Positions 46,433-53,749 of a DNA stretch of 64,000 nucleotides are shown one piece after another. Each line of letters opens with the position of its first letter. Within the stretch, counting starts at the first letter, position 1. The DNA lies in assembly GCA_016839055.1 (NCBI GenBank), contig JAEKNX010000006.1:124001-188000 (forward strand). Reading direction: 5' to 3'. The translations under genes and the position numbers were made by a program. This DNA is from Spirochaetales bacterium (GTDB lineage: Bacteria; Spirochaetota; Spirochaetia; UBA9216). The notes below the pieces were generated by a model. The model was not told where the DNA came from, did no database searches, and saw only the letters and a program-made list of their open reading frames with translations.

Positions 46433-46456
46433 CCCCAACACTCTAAAGTGCTGGGG
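46433..46456 (-). terminator. Rho-independent terminator of higBA
   Basis: The stem is almost the same as the terminator at 46016-46039. On the minus strand CCCCAGCACT pairs with AGTGTTGGGG through one G-U wobble and is followed by a run of seven T. On the plus strand the same position would be an A-C mismatch, so the RNA is made from the minus strand. Confidence 0.85.
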
Positions 46457-46479
46457 TCGATAGTTAATTGCTGTGTAAC

Positions 46480-46866
46480 TTAAATAAAAGTCTCTGGAGT
46501 TACATGATAGAAATCAGCGAGTTTCCTAATATGATTCAAGTTCATTTCTCTCTTACCAGAAAGGAGTTCACTGATGATAGACTGGGATGCCACTTCTTTT
46601 AAGTCTGACTGTGTATGTCCATGCTGTTCCATCAGGTAGGCCAGCATGGACCCTGCCGTAGGCTTCGCCATTGGGTATACAGTTTCTTCATACTTTACGA
46701 TCTGCTGGGTGAGGTAGTCTATCACTGGCTCCAGTGTAGTATCCCCTGCCTCAAATCGATCTGTAAGCTCTTCTAAATACGCAGTTGCCCTATCATTCTC
46801 GCTTTCCGTGTGAATCTGTAGGGTGTTTAGAAACTCCCCTACTGTGTGTTCGATTGCTTCACTCAT
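46480..46866 (-). CDS. higA: HigA-type antitoxin with HTH domain
   Basis: The 128-residue protein has an N-terminal helical arm and a C-terminal XRE-type HTH. The HTH runs from MLAYLMEQHGHTQSDLKEVA (near residue 73) through SQSIISELLSGKREMNLNHIRKLADFYHV. In this HigA group the HTH is followed by a short tail (TPETFI). Its start overlaps the toxin stop by 4 bases. It should repress the operon through the operator at 47186-47237. Confidence 0.88.
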   Translation of the reverse strand: MSEAIEHTVGEFLNTLQIHTESENDRATAYLEELTDRFEAGDTTLEPVIDYLTQQIVKYEETVYPMAKPTAGSMLAYLMEQHGHTQSDLKEVASQSIISELLSGKREMNLNHIRKLADFYHVTPETFI

Positions 46867-47180
46867 TTTTTCCTCCCGGCTTTCTTGCCCCGGCTCTTAA
46901 CATATTTTTTCGTGTATTCGCCATGTGTCAAAAACTCTTTTACAAAGACTGTCTTTCCCCAAGTTATACGGACAATCAGTCGAAAGCTTTTACCGTTTAT
47001 GTCGAAACACATATAGTCGGTTCCTGTGACAGGGTCTGCGGTAGGCTCAATCTTCCGCAAGGCTTCCAGGGTAAGAAAAGTATTTTCCTTCATGTGCTTA
47101 TGCCAGTTCAGTAACCTTTCCTCAGCTACAGGGTGTTTAAGGTAAGCAGCTTTTAGATGTTTCAAAGTTATTACGTTCAT
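46863..47180 (-). CDS. higB: HigB-type mRNA interferase toxin
   Basis: I choose the ATG at 47180 (105 residues); an in-frame ATG at 47195 overlaps the -10 element and cannot be the start of the transcript's coding region. NVITLKHLKAAYLKHPVAEERLLNWHKHM is the usual N-terminus of HigB_toxin proteins. DYMCFDINGKSFRLIVRITW near residue 55 and the C-terminal EFLTHGEYTKKY follow. The toxin gene comes first, as is usual for higBA. Confidence 0.9.
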   Translation of the reverse strand: MNVITLKHLKAAYLKHPVAEERLLNWHKHMKENTFLTLEALRKIEPTADPVTGTDYMCFDINGKSFRLIVRITWGKTVFVKEFLTHGEYTKKYVKSRGKKAGRKK

Positions 47181-47185
47181 AAAGG

Positions 47186-47214
47186 AATATAGCATATTGC
47201 GATAGTCATGTCAA
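47186..47214 (-). promoter_or_regulatory. Promoter of higBA
   Basis: On the minus strand, TTGACA (47214-47209) and TATATT (47191-47186) are separated by 17 bases, close to the sigma-70 consensus. The higB ATG starts 6 bases after the -10 element, at the expected transcription start. This suggests a leaderless mRNA. Confidence 0.85.
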
Positions 47215-47237
47215 CTATTATCTCAATATGCTATATT
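47186..47237. promoter_or_regulatory. 14-bp inverted repeat, probable HigA operator
   Basis: AATATAGCATATTG at 47186-47199 and CAATATGCTATATT at 47224-47237 are perfect reverse complements. A smaller pair, ATAGT and ACTAT, lies inside. The left arm covers the -10 element and the interior covers the -35. HigA binding here would block the polymerase. Confidence 0.8.
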
Positions 47238-47241
47238 AGAT

Positions 47242-47265
47242 CCACCCTCTCAGGTGGGCTTTTTT
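47242..47265 (+). terminator. Small hairpin with T-run
   Basis: CCACC (47242-47246) and GGTGG (47253-47257) form a 5-bp stem followed by GCTTTTTT on the plus strand. No plus-strand gene ends nearby, so the transcript it would end is unknown. Confidence 0.4.
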
Positions 47266-47399
47266 GTTGGTACAAAGGTCTGTGAAATCACATGGGCGTG
47301 TGTCCTATTTCGAAGTGGTGGCAACTGAGGAGAGGGAGGCTGGAGGACCCGTGATGAACGTCAACTACTTTTGATCTATAACGACAATTATTGCAATGG
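47266..47399. other. GC-richer non-coding patch
   Basis: This stretch is noticeably GC-richer than its surroundings, with AGGAGAGGGAGGCTGGAGG at its centre. A frame of about 37 codons runs through it (plus strand, ending near 47374) without a good start. I recognise no gene or RNA. Confidence 0.35.
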
Positions 47400-47415
47400 T
47401 GCTAAAAAATACTCC
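47400..47415 (+). repeat. Right 16-bp inverted repeat of the HigBA island
   Basis: TGCTAAAAAATACTCC is the exact reverse complement of 45712-45727. It also forms the T-rich tail of the terminator for the ATPase gene when read on the minus strand. Confidence 0.55.
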
Positions 47416-47417
47416 AA

Positions 47418-47454
47418 AGCCTCTTTCAAAACTAACCGAGTTTTGAAAGAGGCT
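47418..47454 (-). terminator. Terminator of the DUF4143 ATPase gene
   Basis: AGCCTCTTTCAAAACT (47418-47433) and AGTTTTGAAAGAGGCT (47439-47454) are perfect 16-bp arms with a 5-base loop. On the minus strand the hairpin is followed, after a few bases, by TATTTTTT. It lies 32 bases after the stop of the gene at 47487. Confidence 0.75.
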
Positions 47455-47486
47455 CTGGATGTAAATTAAAGCCTAAAATCGCGTTG

Positions 47487-48665
47487 TTATAAGCTGATTA
47501 TCCCTGAAAGGGGTTCTAATAAAGGATTAATCATTACAGAAGTCTCAGTTTGGAAGACGCCCTTCTCCGGAACTCGGCACGTACAGATTCCTTTAAAATC
47601 AGCGGTACCAATTGAGGCAGCGGCTTTTTTTATATTAGTTCTGCCTGGACGCTCGGCGAATTTTGCTTCAATAAGAATTACCTCTTCAGTTTTTTCTATC
47701 AAAAAATCAACTTCCACTTGATTATGGTCTCTATAGAAAAATAAATTCCTCTCTGATGAGATCCCGTAGATTCTTATTAGTTCATTAAAGACGAAATTCT
47801 CCCATACTGCGCCTGAGTGGTGGTTGGCTGACAGTTGGTCGATATTTTCGATGTTCAAAAGTCTGCATAACAGCCCTTGATCATTGAAATATAGTTTCGG
47901 CGTCTTCGTCAGGCGTTTAGATATATTCCTGAACCAGGGTTCAAGAAGGGTTATTATCCCGGAACGGACGAGGGTATTAAGCCAGGACTTAGCAGTGTTT
48001 GGACTGATTCCAGTATCCCGGGCCATTTCAGTAAAGTTTACAAGTGCGCCTGTGCGAACAGCACAGGCACGCAGAAAGCGATGAAAATCACGCAGATTAG
48101 GTGTTTGAATTATGCTTCGGAGATCCTTTTCCAGATAAGTCGTTATATAGTCATCAAGGTATAACTGAATATTAATTCCCGGTATAGCCCATGTTTCTGG
48201 AAACCCGCCTTTCCAGAGAATCTCCTGTATATTATCAGGTTTGAAATAATCTCGTAGTTCGTTCGTCCCCATGGTATTCAGTTCAAGAAGAGATATTCTT
48301 CCTGCAAGAGACTCTCTGGCAGATTCAAGTAGAACAAATTTCTGGCTTCCGGTGAGAATCCACCTCGCTGGTATAACTCTGTCTTTATCAATAATTATCT
48401 TGAGCTCACGAAAAAGTTCCGGTACATATTGAACTTCATCAAGAATGATCCGCTCTTCTGTAAATGAGTTAAGAAAAGCTGACGGATTATTTAATGCCGT
48501 TTCGCTATTCTGATAATGATCAAAAGTAATATATCTCGCATCGGGAAATAATTTTTGTAGAAGAGCGCTCTTACCAGATTGTCTGATTCCAGTGAGAAGC
48601 AGAACCGGACGGCTGTTTACCTGATTGAGGATAGTCTCGGATATTGTTCTGTAAAACCATTTCAT
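47487..48665 (-). CDS. AAA-type ATPase with DUF4143 C-terminal domain
   Basis: The ATG at 48665 gives 392 residues; an ATG at 48677 overlaps the -10 element. Features are Walker A LLTGIRQSGKSALL near residue 23, Walker B ERIILDEVQYVPELFREL near residue 71, and the sensor WILTGSQKF near residue 101. A winged-helix-like region follows near residue 205. The DUF4143 part has a PD-(D/E)XK-like core (VDFLIEKTEEVILIEAKF) near residue 323. Such ATPases are common beside mobile and toxin-antitoxin genes, but their function is not established. Confidence 0.88.
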   Translation of the reverse strand: MKWFYRTISETILNQVNSRPVLLLTGIRQSGKSALLQKLFPDARYITFDHYQNSETALNNPSAFLNSFTEERIILDEVQYVPELFRELKIIIDKDRVIPARWILTGSQKFVLLESARESLAGRISLLELNTMGTNELRDYFKPDNIQEILWKGGFPETWAIPGINIQLYLDDYITTYLEKDLRSIIQTPNLRDFHRFLRACAVRTGALVNFTEMARDTGISPNTAKSWLNTLVRSGIITLLEPWFRNISKRLTKTPKLYFNDQGLLCRLLNIENIDQLSANHHSGAVWENFVFNELIRIYGISSERNLFFYRDHNQVEVDFLIEKTEEVILIEAKFAERPGRTNIKKAAASIGTADFKGICTCRVPEKGVFQTETSVMINPLLEPLSGIISL

Positions 48666-48675
48666 GATATTATGC

Positions 48676-48704
48676 ATTATAATTGCGGATTATCCTAAGA
48701 TCAA
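48676..48704 (-). promoter_or_regulatory. Promoter of the DUF4143 ATPase gene
   Basis: On the minus strand TTGATC (48704-48699) and TATAAT (48681-48676) have a 17-base spacer. The ATG at 48665 follows the -10 element after 10 bases, so the leader would be only a few bases long. Confidence 0.75.
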
Positions 48705-48720
48705 GTGCCTAATAATGATC

Positions 48721-48749
48721 TTGACGCAAATATTCCACCGTATTAGAGT
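48721..48749 (+). promoter_or_regulatory. Promoter of the decayed MNT/HEPN copy
   Basis: TTGACG at 48721-48726 and TAGAGT at 48744-48749 are spaced by 17 bases. The same pair with the same spacing precedes the intact MNT gene at 50064-50092. It may now drive the HipA-like gene. Confidence 0.55.
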
Positions 48750-48767
48750 TAATTAAAGGAGTTAAGG

Positions 48768-48935
48768 TTGAGATTGCAGGAAAATGAGAAACTGGCAATC
48801 AAGGAAAGCTGCATTAAGATATTCAGCGTGGGTAAAATATACCTCTTCGGAAGCCGGGTTGATGATGACAGCAGAATAATAGAGCAGGAAGCTTTGAAAG
48901 AAGGAATCCTGCTATGGCTAAAGAAATACGCATAA
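48768..48935 (+). pseudogene. Decayed MNT nucleotidyltransferase antitoxin (internal deletion)
   Basis: This 55-codon frame (TTG start) is a close copy of the MNT gene at 50111. It keeps RLQENEK and KIYLFGSRVDDD, then jumps to SRIIEQEALKEGILL. Compared with the intact copy, 138 bases (46 codons, equivalent to 50213-50350) are gone, in frame. The lost part includes the GGDIDL metal-binding motif, so it cannot be active. The intact stop TGA is changed to TGG, so the frame runs on to a TAA at 48933-48935. Confidence 0.85.
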
Positions 48936-49915
48936 TGCCTGAGCCAACGTTGTCCCCAAAGCAAAACACAACTGAAGGCTATTATACAAAAAAAGCTGCC
49001 TCGGCACTATTTAATGGATATCATCCTGTTGTTTCTCTTGCATTTTCGAGGAGAGATTTTTTTATCGAAGGTCCGAAATATGTTGAAGGAATGTCAATAT
49101 CGGGTGTTCAACAGAAGTTGTCTCTTGTTTTAAATAAAAATAATGAATTAGAGATTGTATCAATCGGCGGGGAGTATATTCTAAAACCTTCTCCAGAATC
49201 ATTCCCTTTTGCGTCCGAGAATGAGCAATGTGCTATGGCCTTAAGCCGGTTAGCAGGAATAAATACGGCTGCATCAGCTATCGTGAAATTCTCTACCGGT
49301 GAAAATGCCTATATAACAAGAAGATATGACAGGATGGAAGGACGTAAACTGCATCAGGAAGATCTATCTCAGGGATTTAATATTCCCAGTACTGAGAAGT
49401 ATTCGAAGAGCTATGAAGAGGCTTTACTGCTTGTACATGAAATGTCAGGAGGAAAACTTTCAGTTGTCAGAGATCTTCTTAACCGAATAGTTTTCGCTTA
49501 TTTAATTGGAAATGATGATATGCATCTTAAGAATATAAGCCTGATGAAGACGGATAATAATCGAACAATTTATTATGATTCATTAACACCAAACTATGAT
49601 CAATTATTTGCTCAATCTTTTGAGAATAAATTGGTAATTGGATTTCTCGTTCTTGATTTACTCAAGGATGAAAATGATGGCATCTTTACAAAGATGTATG
49701 AAAAATATGGATTCTACACAGGTTCTGATTTTCTTCTTCTTGGGAGAAGGGCCGGACTTCCTGATCCGGCAATAAATAGCATTTTTAATAATTATTTTTC
49801 AAAAGAACAAGAGATGCTCAGCATGATTAATAGAAGTTTTATGCCGGATGATATGAAAGTGCGGGCAACTTCTAAGATCAAGGACAGATTAAAAGCAATA
49901 AAAATAATTAAATAA
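48914..49915 (+). CDS. HipA-like Ser/Thr kinase toxin with a chimeric N-terminus
   Basis: The 333-residue protein has the HipA/HipT kinase core: MSISGVQQKLSLVL near residue 57, GGEYILKPSPESFPF near residue 83, YITRRYDRM near residue 132, the catalytic GNDDMHLKNISLM near residue 199, and DSLTPNYDQLF. The first residues MAKEIR come from the start of a HepT-like gene (compare 50395), and the next dozen from a translated copy of the sequence found after that gene (50887-50914). The usual HipA N-terminal segment is missing. No HipB is adjacent. Function is uncertain. Confidence 0.78.
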   Translation: MAKEIRIMPEPTLSPKQNTTEGYYTKKAASALFNGYHPVVSLAFSRRDFFIEGPKYVEGMSISGVQQKLSLVLNKNNELEIVSIGGEYILKPSPESFPFASENEQCAMALSRLAGINTAASAIVKFSTGENAYITRRYDRMEGRKLHQEDLSQGFNIPSTEKYSKSYEEALLLVHEMSGGKLSVVRDLLNRIVFAYLIGNDDMHLKNISLMKTDNNRTIYYDSLTPNYDQLFAQSFENKLVIGFLVLDLLKDENDGIFTKMYEKYGFYTGSDFLLLGRRAGLPDPAINSIFNNYFSKEQEMLSMINRSFMPDDMKVRATSKIKDRLKAIKIIK

Positions 49916-50063
49916 TACAGATATCCCCAAAGCAAAACCTGATAGAAAATCAAAGCCTTTAGCAAAATCAAAGCCTCCCGGCCCAATAATCCCCATCCTC
50001 CAAAATCTCTACCAGCCCAGCCTCATAAACATCCGCGGTTAAAAAACTCCCCGGCAGCGCATC
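49916..50063. other. Non-coding stretch with dispersed repeat motifs
   Basis: It contains TCCCCAAAGCAAAAC (49924-49938), also found at about 48953 and 50896. It also holds a short relative of the dispersed repeat (ATCTCTACC to ATCCGCGG, 50005-50040). No gene is visible. Confidence 0.5.
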
Positions 50064-50092
50064 TTGACGACAACAACCTCCTGTATTAGAGT
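50064..50092 (+). promoter_or_regulatory. Promoter of the MNT/HEPN pair
   Basis: TTGACG at 50064-50069 and TAGAGT at 50087-50092 have a 17-base spacer. The TTG start at 50111 follows an AAGGGGGCAGGG site. Confidence 0.6.
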
Positions 50093-50110
50093 TATTCAAA
50101 GGGGGCAGGG

Positions 50111-50398
50111 TTGAGACTGCAGGAAAATGAGAAACAGGCAATAAAAGAAAGCTTCTTAAAGATTTTCAGCCCGGGGAAAATTTATCTCTTCGGGAGCCGT
50201 GTTGATGATGACGAAAAAGGCGGCGATATAGATCTTTTTATAGAAACAGCGGATCTTGATCATCTGAGAGAGAAGAAAATTGATTTTCTTGTAGAACTGA
50301 AATCTCGCATAGGAGATCAGAAGATAGATCTCGTTATTTCAAAGGATGAGAGCAGAATAATTGAGCAGGAAGCTTTGAAAGAAGGAATCTTGCTATGA
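50111..50398 (+). CDS. MNT-domain nucleotidyltransferase antitoxin (MntA-like)
   Basis: The 95-residue protein starts at a TTG. It has the minimal nucleotidyltransferase motif YLFGSRVDDDEKGGDIDLFIE (residues 25-44), with Gly-Ser and the Asp-x-Asp pair. MntA proteins AMPylate their HEPN partner to silence it. Its stop overlaps the HEPN gene by 4 bases. A damaged second copy lies 1.3 kb upstream. Confidence 0.9.
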   Translation: MRLQENEKQAIKESFLKIFSPGKIYLFGSRVDDDEKGGDIDLFIETADLDHLREKKIDFLVELKSRIGDQKIDLVISKDESRIIEQEALKEGILL

Positions 50399-50877
50399 CT
50401 AAAGAAATACGCAATACTTTCAAAGAGAAAATTTATGAATGTGACAAACATGTCGAACGAATAGAGACAGCTAAGTCATATTTGAACGAAATTTTTCCAT
50501 TGACAATAGATGTTTATAACAATATCGATGCTGTTAAATCCAGCTTCATTGATCAATTGATATTCAGATTCTCCAAGCTGCAGGATACCATAGGCGAATC
50601 ATTATTCCCCGCTGTTCTTATTTTAGCAGAAGAGGATGTTAAAAGAAAAACCTTTATCGATATCCTTAACAGATTGGAAGAGCTCGATCTTGTTGAACGG
50701 ACAAACTGGCTGAAGCTGAGAGAAACCAGAAACGAAATAGCTCACGAGTATTCTCAAAATACTGATGAAGTTGTCGAGAGCATAAATGATGTCTTTGAAA
50801 AGAGCAGCGAGACCATTAGAATTTACAGAAACCTCAAGGCCTTCTGTAAGAACAAATTCGACTTAGAGATGTCTTAG
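50395..50877 (+). CDS. HEPN-domain toxin (HepT-like)
   Basis: The 160-residue helical protein has the HEPN RNase motif R-x4-H as RNEIAHEY near residue 111 (within LRETRNEIAHEYS). The Tyr near this motif is the AMPylation target position in MNT/HepT systems, as far as the family is known. HepT proteins cleave RNA when not modified. It overlaps the MNT gene and lacks only a predicted tail. Confidence 0.88.
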   Translation: MTKEIRNTFKEKIYECDKHVERIETAKSYLNEIFPLTIDVYNNIDAVKSSFIDQLIFRFSKLQDTIGESLFPAVLILAEEDVKRKTFIDILNRLEELDLVERTNWLKLRETRNEIAHEYSQNTDEVVESINDVFEKSSETIRIYRNLKAFCKNKFDLEMS

Positions 50878-50969
50878 AGTCTGAGGCCAACGTTGTCCCC
50901 AAAGCAAAACACAATAGAAAAGTCTGGCCACAAATATAATCAAAGCCCCGGAGCACAAAAAAATTCTTA

Positions 50970-51016
50970 ATCCTCTTCGTCTCTACCGTGCGCCGCCCAA
51001 TATCCATCCGTGGCCA
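50970..51016 (+). repeat. Dispersed intergenic repeat, last copy
   Basis: The sequence runs from ATCCTCTTCGTCTCTACCGTG to CATCCGTGGCCA and matches the repeated core at 38371-38964. It lies between the HEPN gene and thrC. Confidence 0.65.
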
Positions 51017-51039
51017 ATAGCACCTTGTCTCCGAAGCCA

Positions 51040-52332
51040 CTACCCCGAAATAGCCTCTTTGAGCGCGTCTAATGTATTTTCCACCAATGTCGATTCTTTC
51101 TTCAGCTTCATAACCTTCTCAAGCCTTTGCGGCATATGCGGTTTTTTGCCCGTTGCCTCCTGGAATACCTCGGTGAATTTTCCGGGGTGAGCCGTAGAAA
51201 GGGTAACTATCCGGCCGCTTCCATGTTTCTTGTAGTGTTCGGCGGCAAGGTATCCTACGGCCGTATGAGGGTCTGCCTCGTAATTTTTCTCGACAAGGAG
51301 TTTTGCGATCATCGCCTTGGTCTGGGAGTCGGTTATAACCTCTTCCCTAATCAGGTCACTCATCTTCTCATGTGATTGGTCGAAGAGTTCGAGCATCCTC
51401 TCGAAGTTGCTCGGGTTGCCCACATCCATCGCGTTTGACAGGGTCAGCTTCGATGAGCGGGGTGTGAATTCGCCGCTCTTTAGGTACTCGGGCACTACAT
51501 CGTTTATGTTCGTAGCGGCAATGAAGCCCTTGTTCCTCATCCCCCAGAAGTGGGCCATTATTCCGGCGGTCAGGTTGCCGAAGTTGCCGCTTGGAACGCA
51601 GAACCGGAGGTCTTCGCGGCGGCCGCTCATCTGAGCCCATGCCCATAGATAATAGAATGACTGCGGGATTAGCCGTCCGAGGCTGATTGAATTTGCCGAT
51701 GTGAGGCTGAGTCTGTCTGAGAGCTGCCTGTCAAGAAAGGCTTCCTTGACCATTCTCTGACAGTCGTCGAATGAACCTTTGACCTCGAGGGCCCTTATGT
51801 TCCCTCCGAGGGTTGTAAGCTGTTTTTCCTGAAGAGGGCTCACCCTGCCCGAGGGATAGAGTATTACAACCTCAATATTCTTCTTTTCAAAGAAGGCTCT
51901 CGCTACAGCCGATCCGGTATCGCCGCTGGTGGCGGTTAAAATCATCGCCTTCCGTGAATCGGTCTTGAGGAACTCCTCCATTGAGGACGCGAGAAAGGAT
52001 GCGCCGAAGTCTTTGAAGGCGCAGGAGGGGCCGTGAAACAGCTCGAGGACGGAAATGTTATCATCCAGCTCAACCATTCGGGGTTCGAAATCGAAGGCCC
52101 GGCGGCAGATCCTCGAGGCGGCATCCGTGTCAAGTTCTTCCTCGAGAAGGGCTCCGCTTATGCTGGAGGCAATATCGTTAAATGAGGTCTCGGGCGTGAA
52201 AGAGTCAATCAGACCGCTTAAATCCGGAATTGTTTCGGGCATGTAGAGCCCGCCGTCCGGCGCGAGTCCCCTGAATATCGCTTGTTTGAAGCTTACGGCC
52301 TCATTTTTTTCCCTTGTGCTGAAAAACTTCAA
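51040..52332 (-). CDS. thrC: Threonine synthase
   Basis: The 430-residue PLP enzyme converts O-phosphohomoserine to threonine. FFSTREKNEAVSFKQAIFRGL at the N-terminus, HGPSCAFKDFGASF near residue 104 with the PLP Lys, TATSGDTGSAVARAF near residue 132 and SGNFGNLTAG near residue 243 are characteristic. It lies 37 bases after the aspartate kinase stop on the minus strand and so probably shares its transcript. Homoserine dehydrogenase and kinase are not in the window. Confidence 0.95.
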   Translation of the reverse strand: MKFFSTREKNEAVSFKQAIFRGLAPDGGLYMPETIPDLSGLIDSFTPETSFNDIASSISGALLEEELDTDAASRICRRAFDFEPRMVELDDNISVLELFHGPSCAFKDFGASFLASSMEEFLKTDSRKAMILTATSGDTGSAVARAFFEKKNIEVVILYPSGRVSPLQEKQLTTLGGNIRALEVKGSFDDCQRMVKEAFLDRQLSDRLSLTSANSISLGRLIPQSFYYLWAWAQMSGRREDLRFCVPSGNFGNLTAGIMAHFWGMRNKGFIAATNINDVVPEYLKSGEFTPRSSKLTLSNAMDVGNPSNFERMLELFDQSHEKMSDLIREEVITDSQTKAMIAKLLVEKNYEADPHTAVGYLAAEHYKKHGSGRIVTLSTAHPGKFTEVFQEATGKKPHMPQRLEKVMKLKKESTLVENTLDALKEAISG

Positions 52333-52369
52333 TGGATTCTCCTTATCTTAAAAGCTAGAAAACAGGTTT

Positions 52370-53749
52370 TTAAACGAGGAAAGCGTCGTGAACGGTATTT
52401 AGCGCCTTGTCTCTGTCTGTCTTATCCACAACGAAAGATATATTACGTTCACTCGAACCCTGTGCTATTGCAAGAATGCTTATTCCGCTTTCGCCGAGGG
52501 CGCTGAATATCTTGCCGGCTATTCCTGGGGTTCCTATCATATTTTCACCGATAACTGAGATGATTTCAAGGCCTTCGCGGATAACGAAGTTCTCTATCCG
52601 CTTTGTCTTTACCTGTTCCGATAGTTCCCTGTTGAGTGCTTCGAGTGCGCACCTGCCCTGAACCTCGCGGAAGACCAGGCATATGCTGTGCTCGCTTGAG
52701 GCCTGGGATATCATAATTACGTTTATTTCCGCCAGGGCAAGTGCGCCGAACACCCGGGAAGCAATTCCCGGGGTCCCGAGCATTCCGCTTCCCTCTACAT
52801 TTATCAGGGCAACGTTTTTAATTGACGCTATTCCTGTTATCGGCCTGTTATGGGGGGTAATATCTTTTACAATCCTCGTTCCCGGTGCCGACGGGTTCAG
52901 CGTGTTTTTGATGAGGATCGGGATGTTTTTTTCTATGGCCGGAATCATGGTGTAGGGATGAATCACCTCGGCCCCGAAATATGAGAGCTCCATCGCCTCC
53001 TGGTAGCTTATCTCGGGGATTACGAATGCCCGCTTTACCGACCGGGGATCGGCGCTGAGAACTCCGTCTACATCGGTCCATATCTCGACAACATCGCTTC
53101 CTGAAGCTCCGGCAATGATTGAGGCGGTGAAGTCCGAACCGTTTCGGCCGAGGGTGGTGGTAACACCTTGACTGTCCGACCCTATGAAGCCGGTGATTAT
53201 GGGCACGCCCTTAACCTCTTTAAGCTTTTCTCTGATTCGGCGGTAGCTTTCTTTGTAGTCAACCTTTGCGCCGCCGTAGCTGCTGTCGGTGAGCACGAGG
53301 CTCCTTGAGTCGACAAACTCGGCATCAAAGCCGGTGCTTCGAAGGTAGGCCGCGGCAACTGTATTGTTCATTCTCTCACCGAAGCTGACGATTAGATCTA
53401 GGCTTCGGAGAGAGCATTCCTTTACCATCTGGACACCTAGGAGAATCTCCTGGAGTTCAAACAGCATCTGCTCGAGGCTGGAGAACGCGTCCTTTTCTTT
53501 GTCAGGGCCTATGAGATCGATGAAGGTTGATCTCTGTCTCTCCGCGATTTTCCCGAGGGCGGTCTTATATGAAAGATCTCCCTTCTCAGCCGATTCGGCG
53601 CACAATATAAGCGCGTCGGTGATTCCCTTCATTGCGGACAGTACTACTGCAACCGCTGTCTTCTGTGCTTCAGATTTTATTATAGAGGCGACAAGCCTGA
53701 TCTTCTCAGCATTTCCCACCGAGCTTCCGCCGAATTTCATTACTTTCAT
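52370..53749 (-). CDS. lysC: Aspartate kinase
   Basis: The 459-residue protein has the kinase start KVMKFGGSSVGNAEKI, VSFGERMNNTVAAAYL near residue 125, and TLGRNGSDFTA near residue 198. Two ACT domains occupy about residues 310-459 (for example GSGMLGTPGIASRVFGAL and IGENMIGTPGIAGKIFSAL), which suggests feedback control by lysine or threonine. No homoserine dehydrogenase is fused, unlike ThrA. It is the first gene of a lysC-thrC unit. The 207 bases upstream show no riboswitch that I can identify. Confidence 0.95.
   Translation of the reverse strand: MKVMKFGGSSVGNAEKIRLVASIIKSEAQKTAVAVVLSAMKGITDALILCAESAEKGDLSYKTALGKIAERQRSTFIDLIGPDKEKDAFSSLEQMLFELQEILLGVQMVKECSLRSLDLIVSFGERMNNTVAAAYLRSTGFDAEFVDSRSLVLTDSSYGGAKVDYKESYRRIREKLKEVKGVPIITGFIGSDSQGVTTTLGRNGSDFTASIIAGASGSDVVEIWTDVDGVLSADPRSVKRAFVIPEISYQEAMELSYFGAEVIHPYTMIPAIEKNIPILIKNTLNPSAPGTRIVKDITPHNRPITGIASIKNVALINVEGSGMLGTPGIASRVFGALALAEINVIMISQASSEHSICLVFREVQGRCALEALNRELSEQVKTKRIENFVIREGLEIISVIGENMIGTPGIAGKIFSALGESGISILAIAQGSSERNISFVVDKTDRDKALNTVHDAFLV

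Noticed and set aside
46785-47114. A 109-codon open frame on the plus strand
   Set aside because: It is antisense to higB and the start of higA, which have a promoter, operator and terminator of their own.
35912-51040. Insertion sequence or integrated phage in the accessory region
   Set aside because: No transposase, integrase or phage structural gene is visible. Only repeats and toxin-antitoxin-like genes support mobility.
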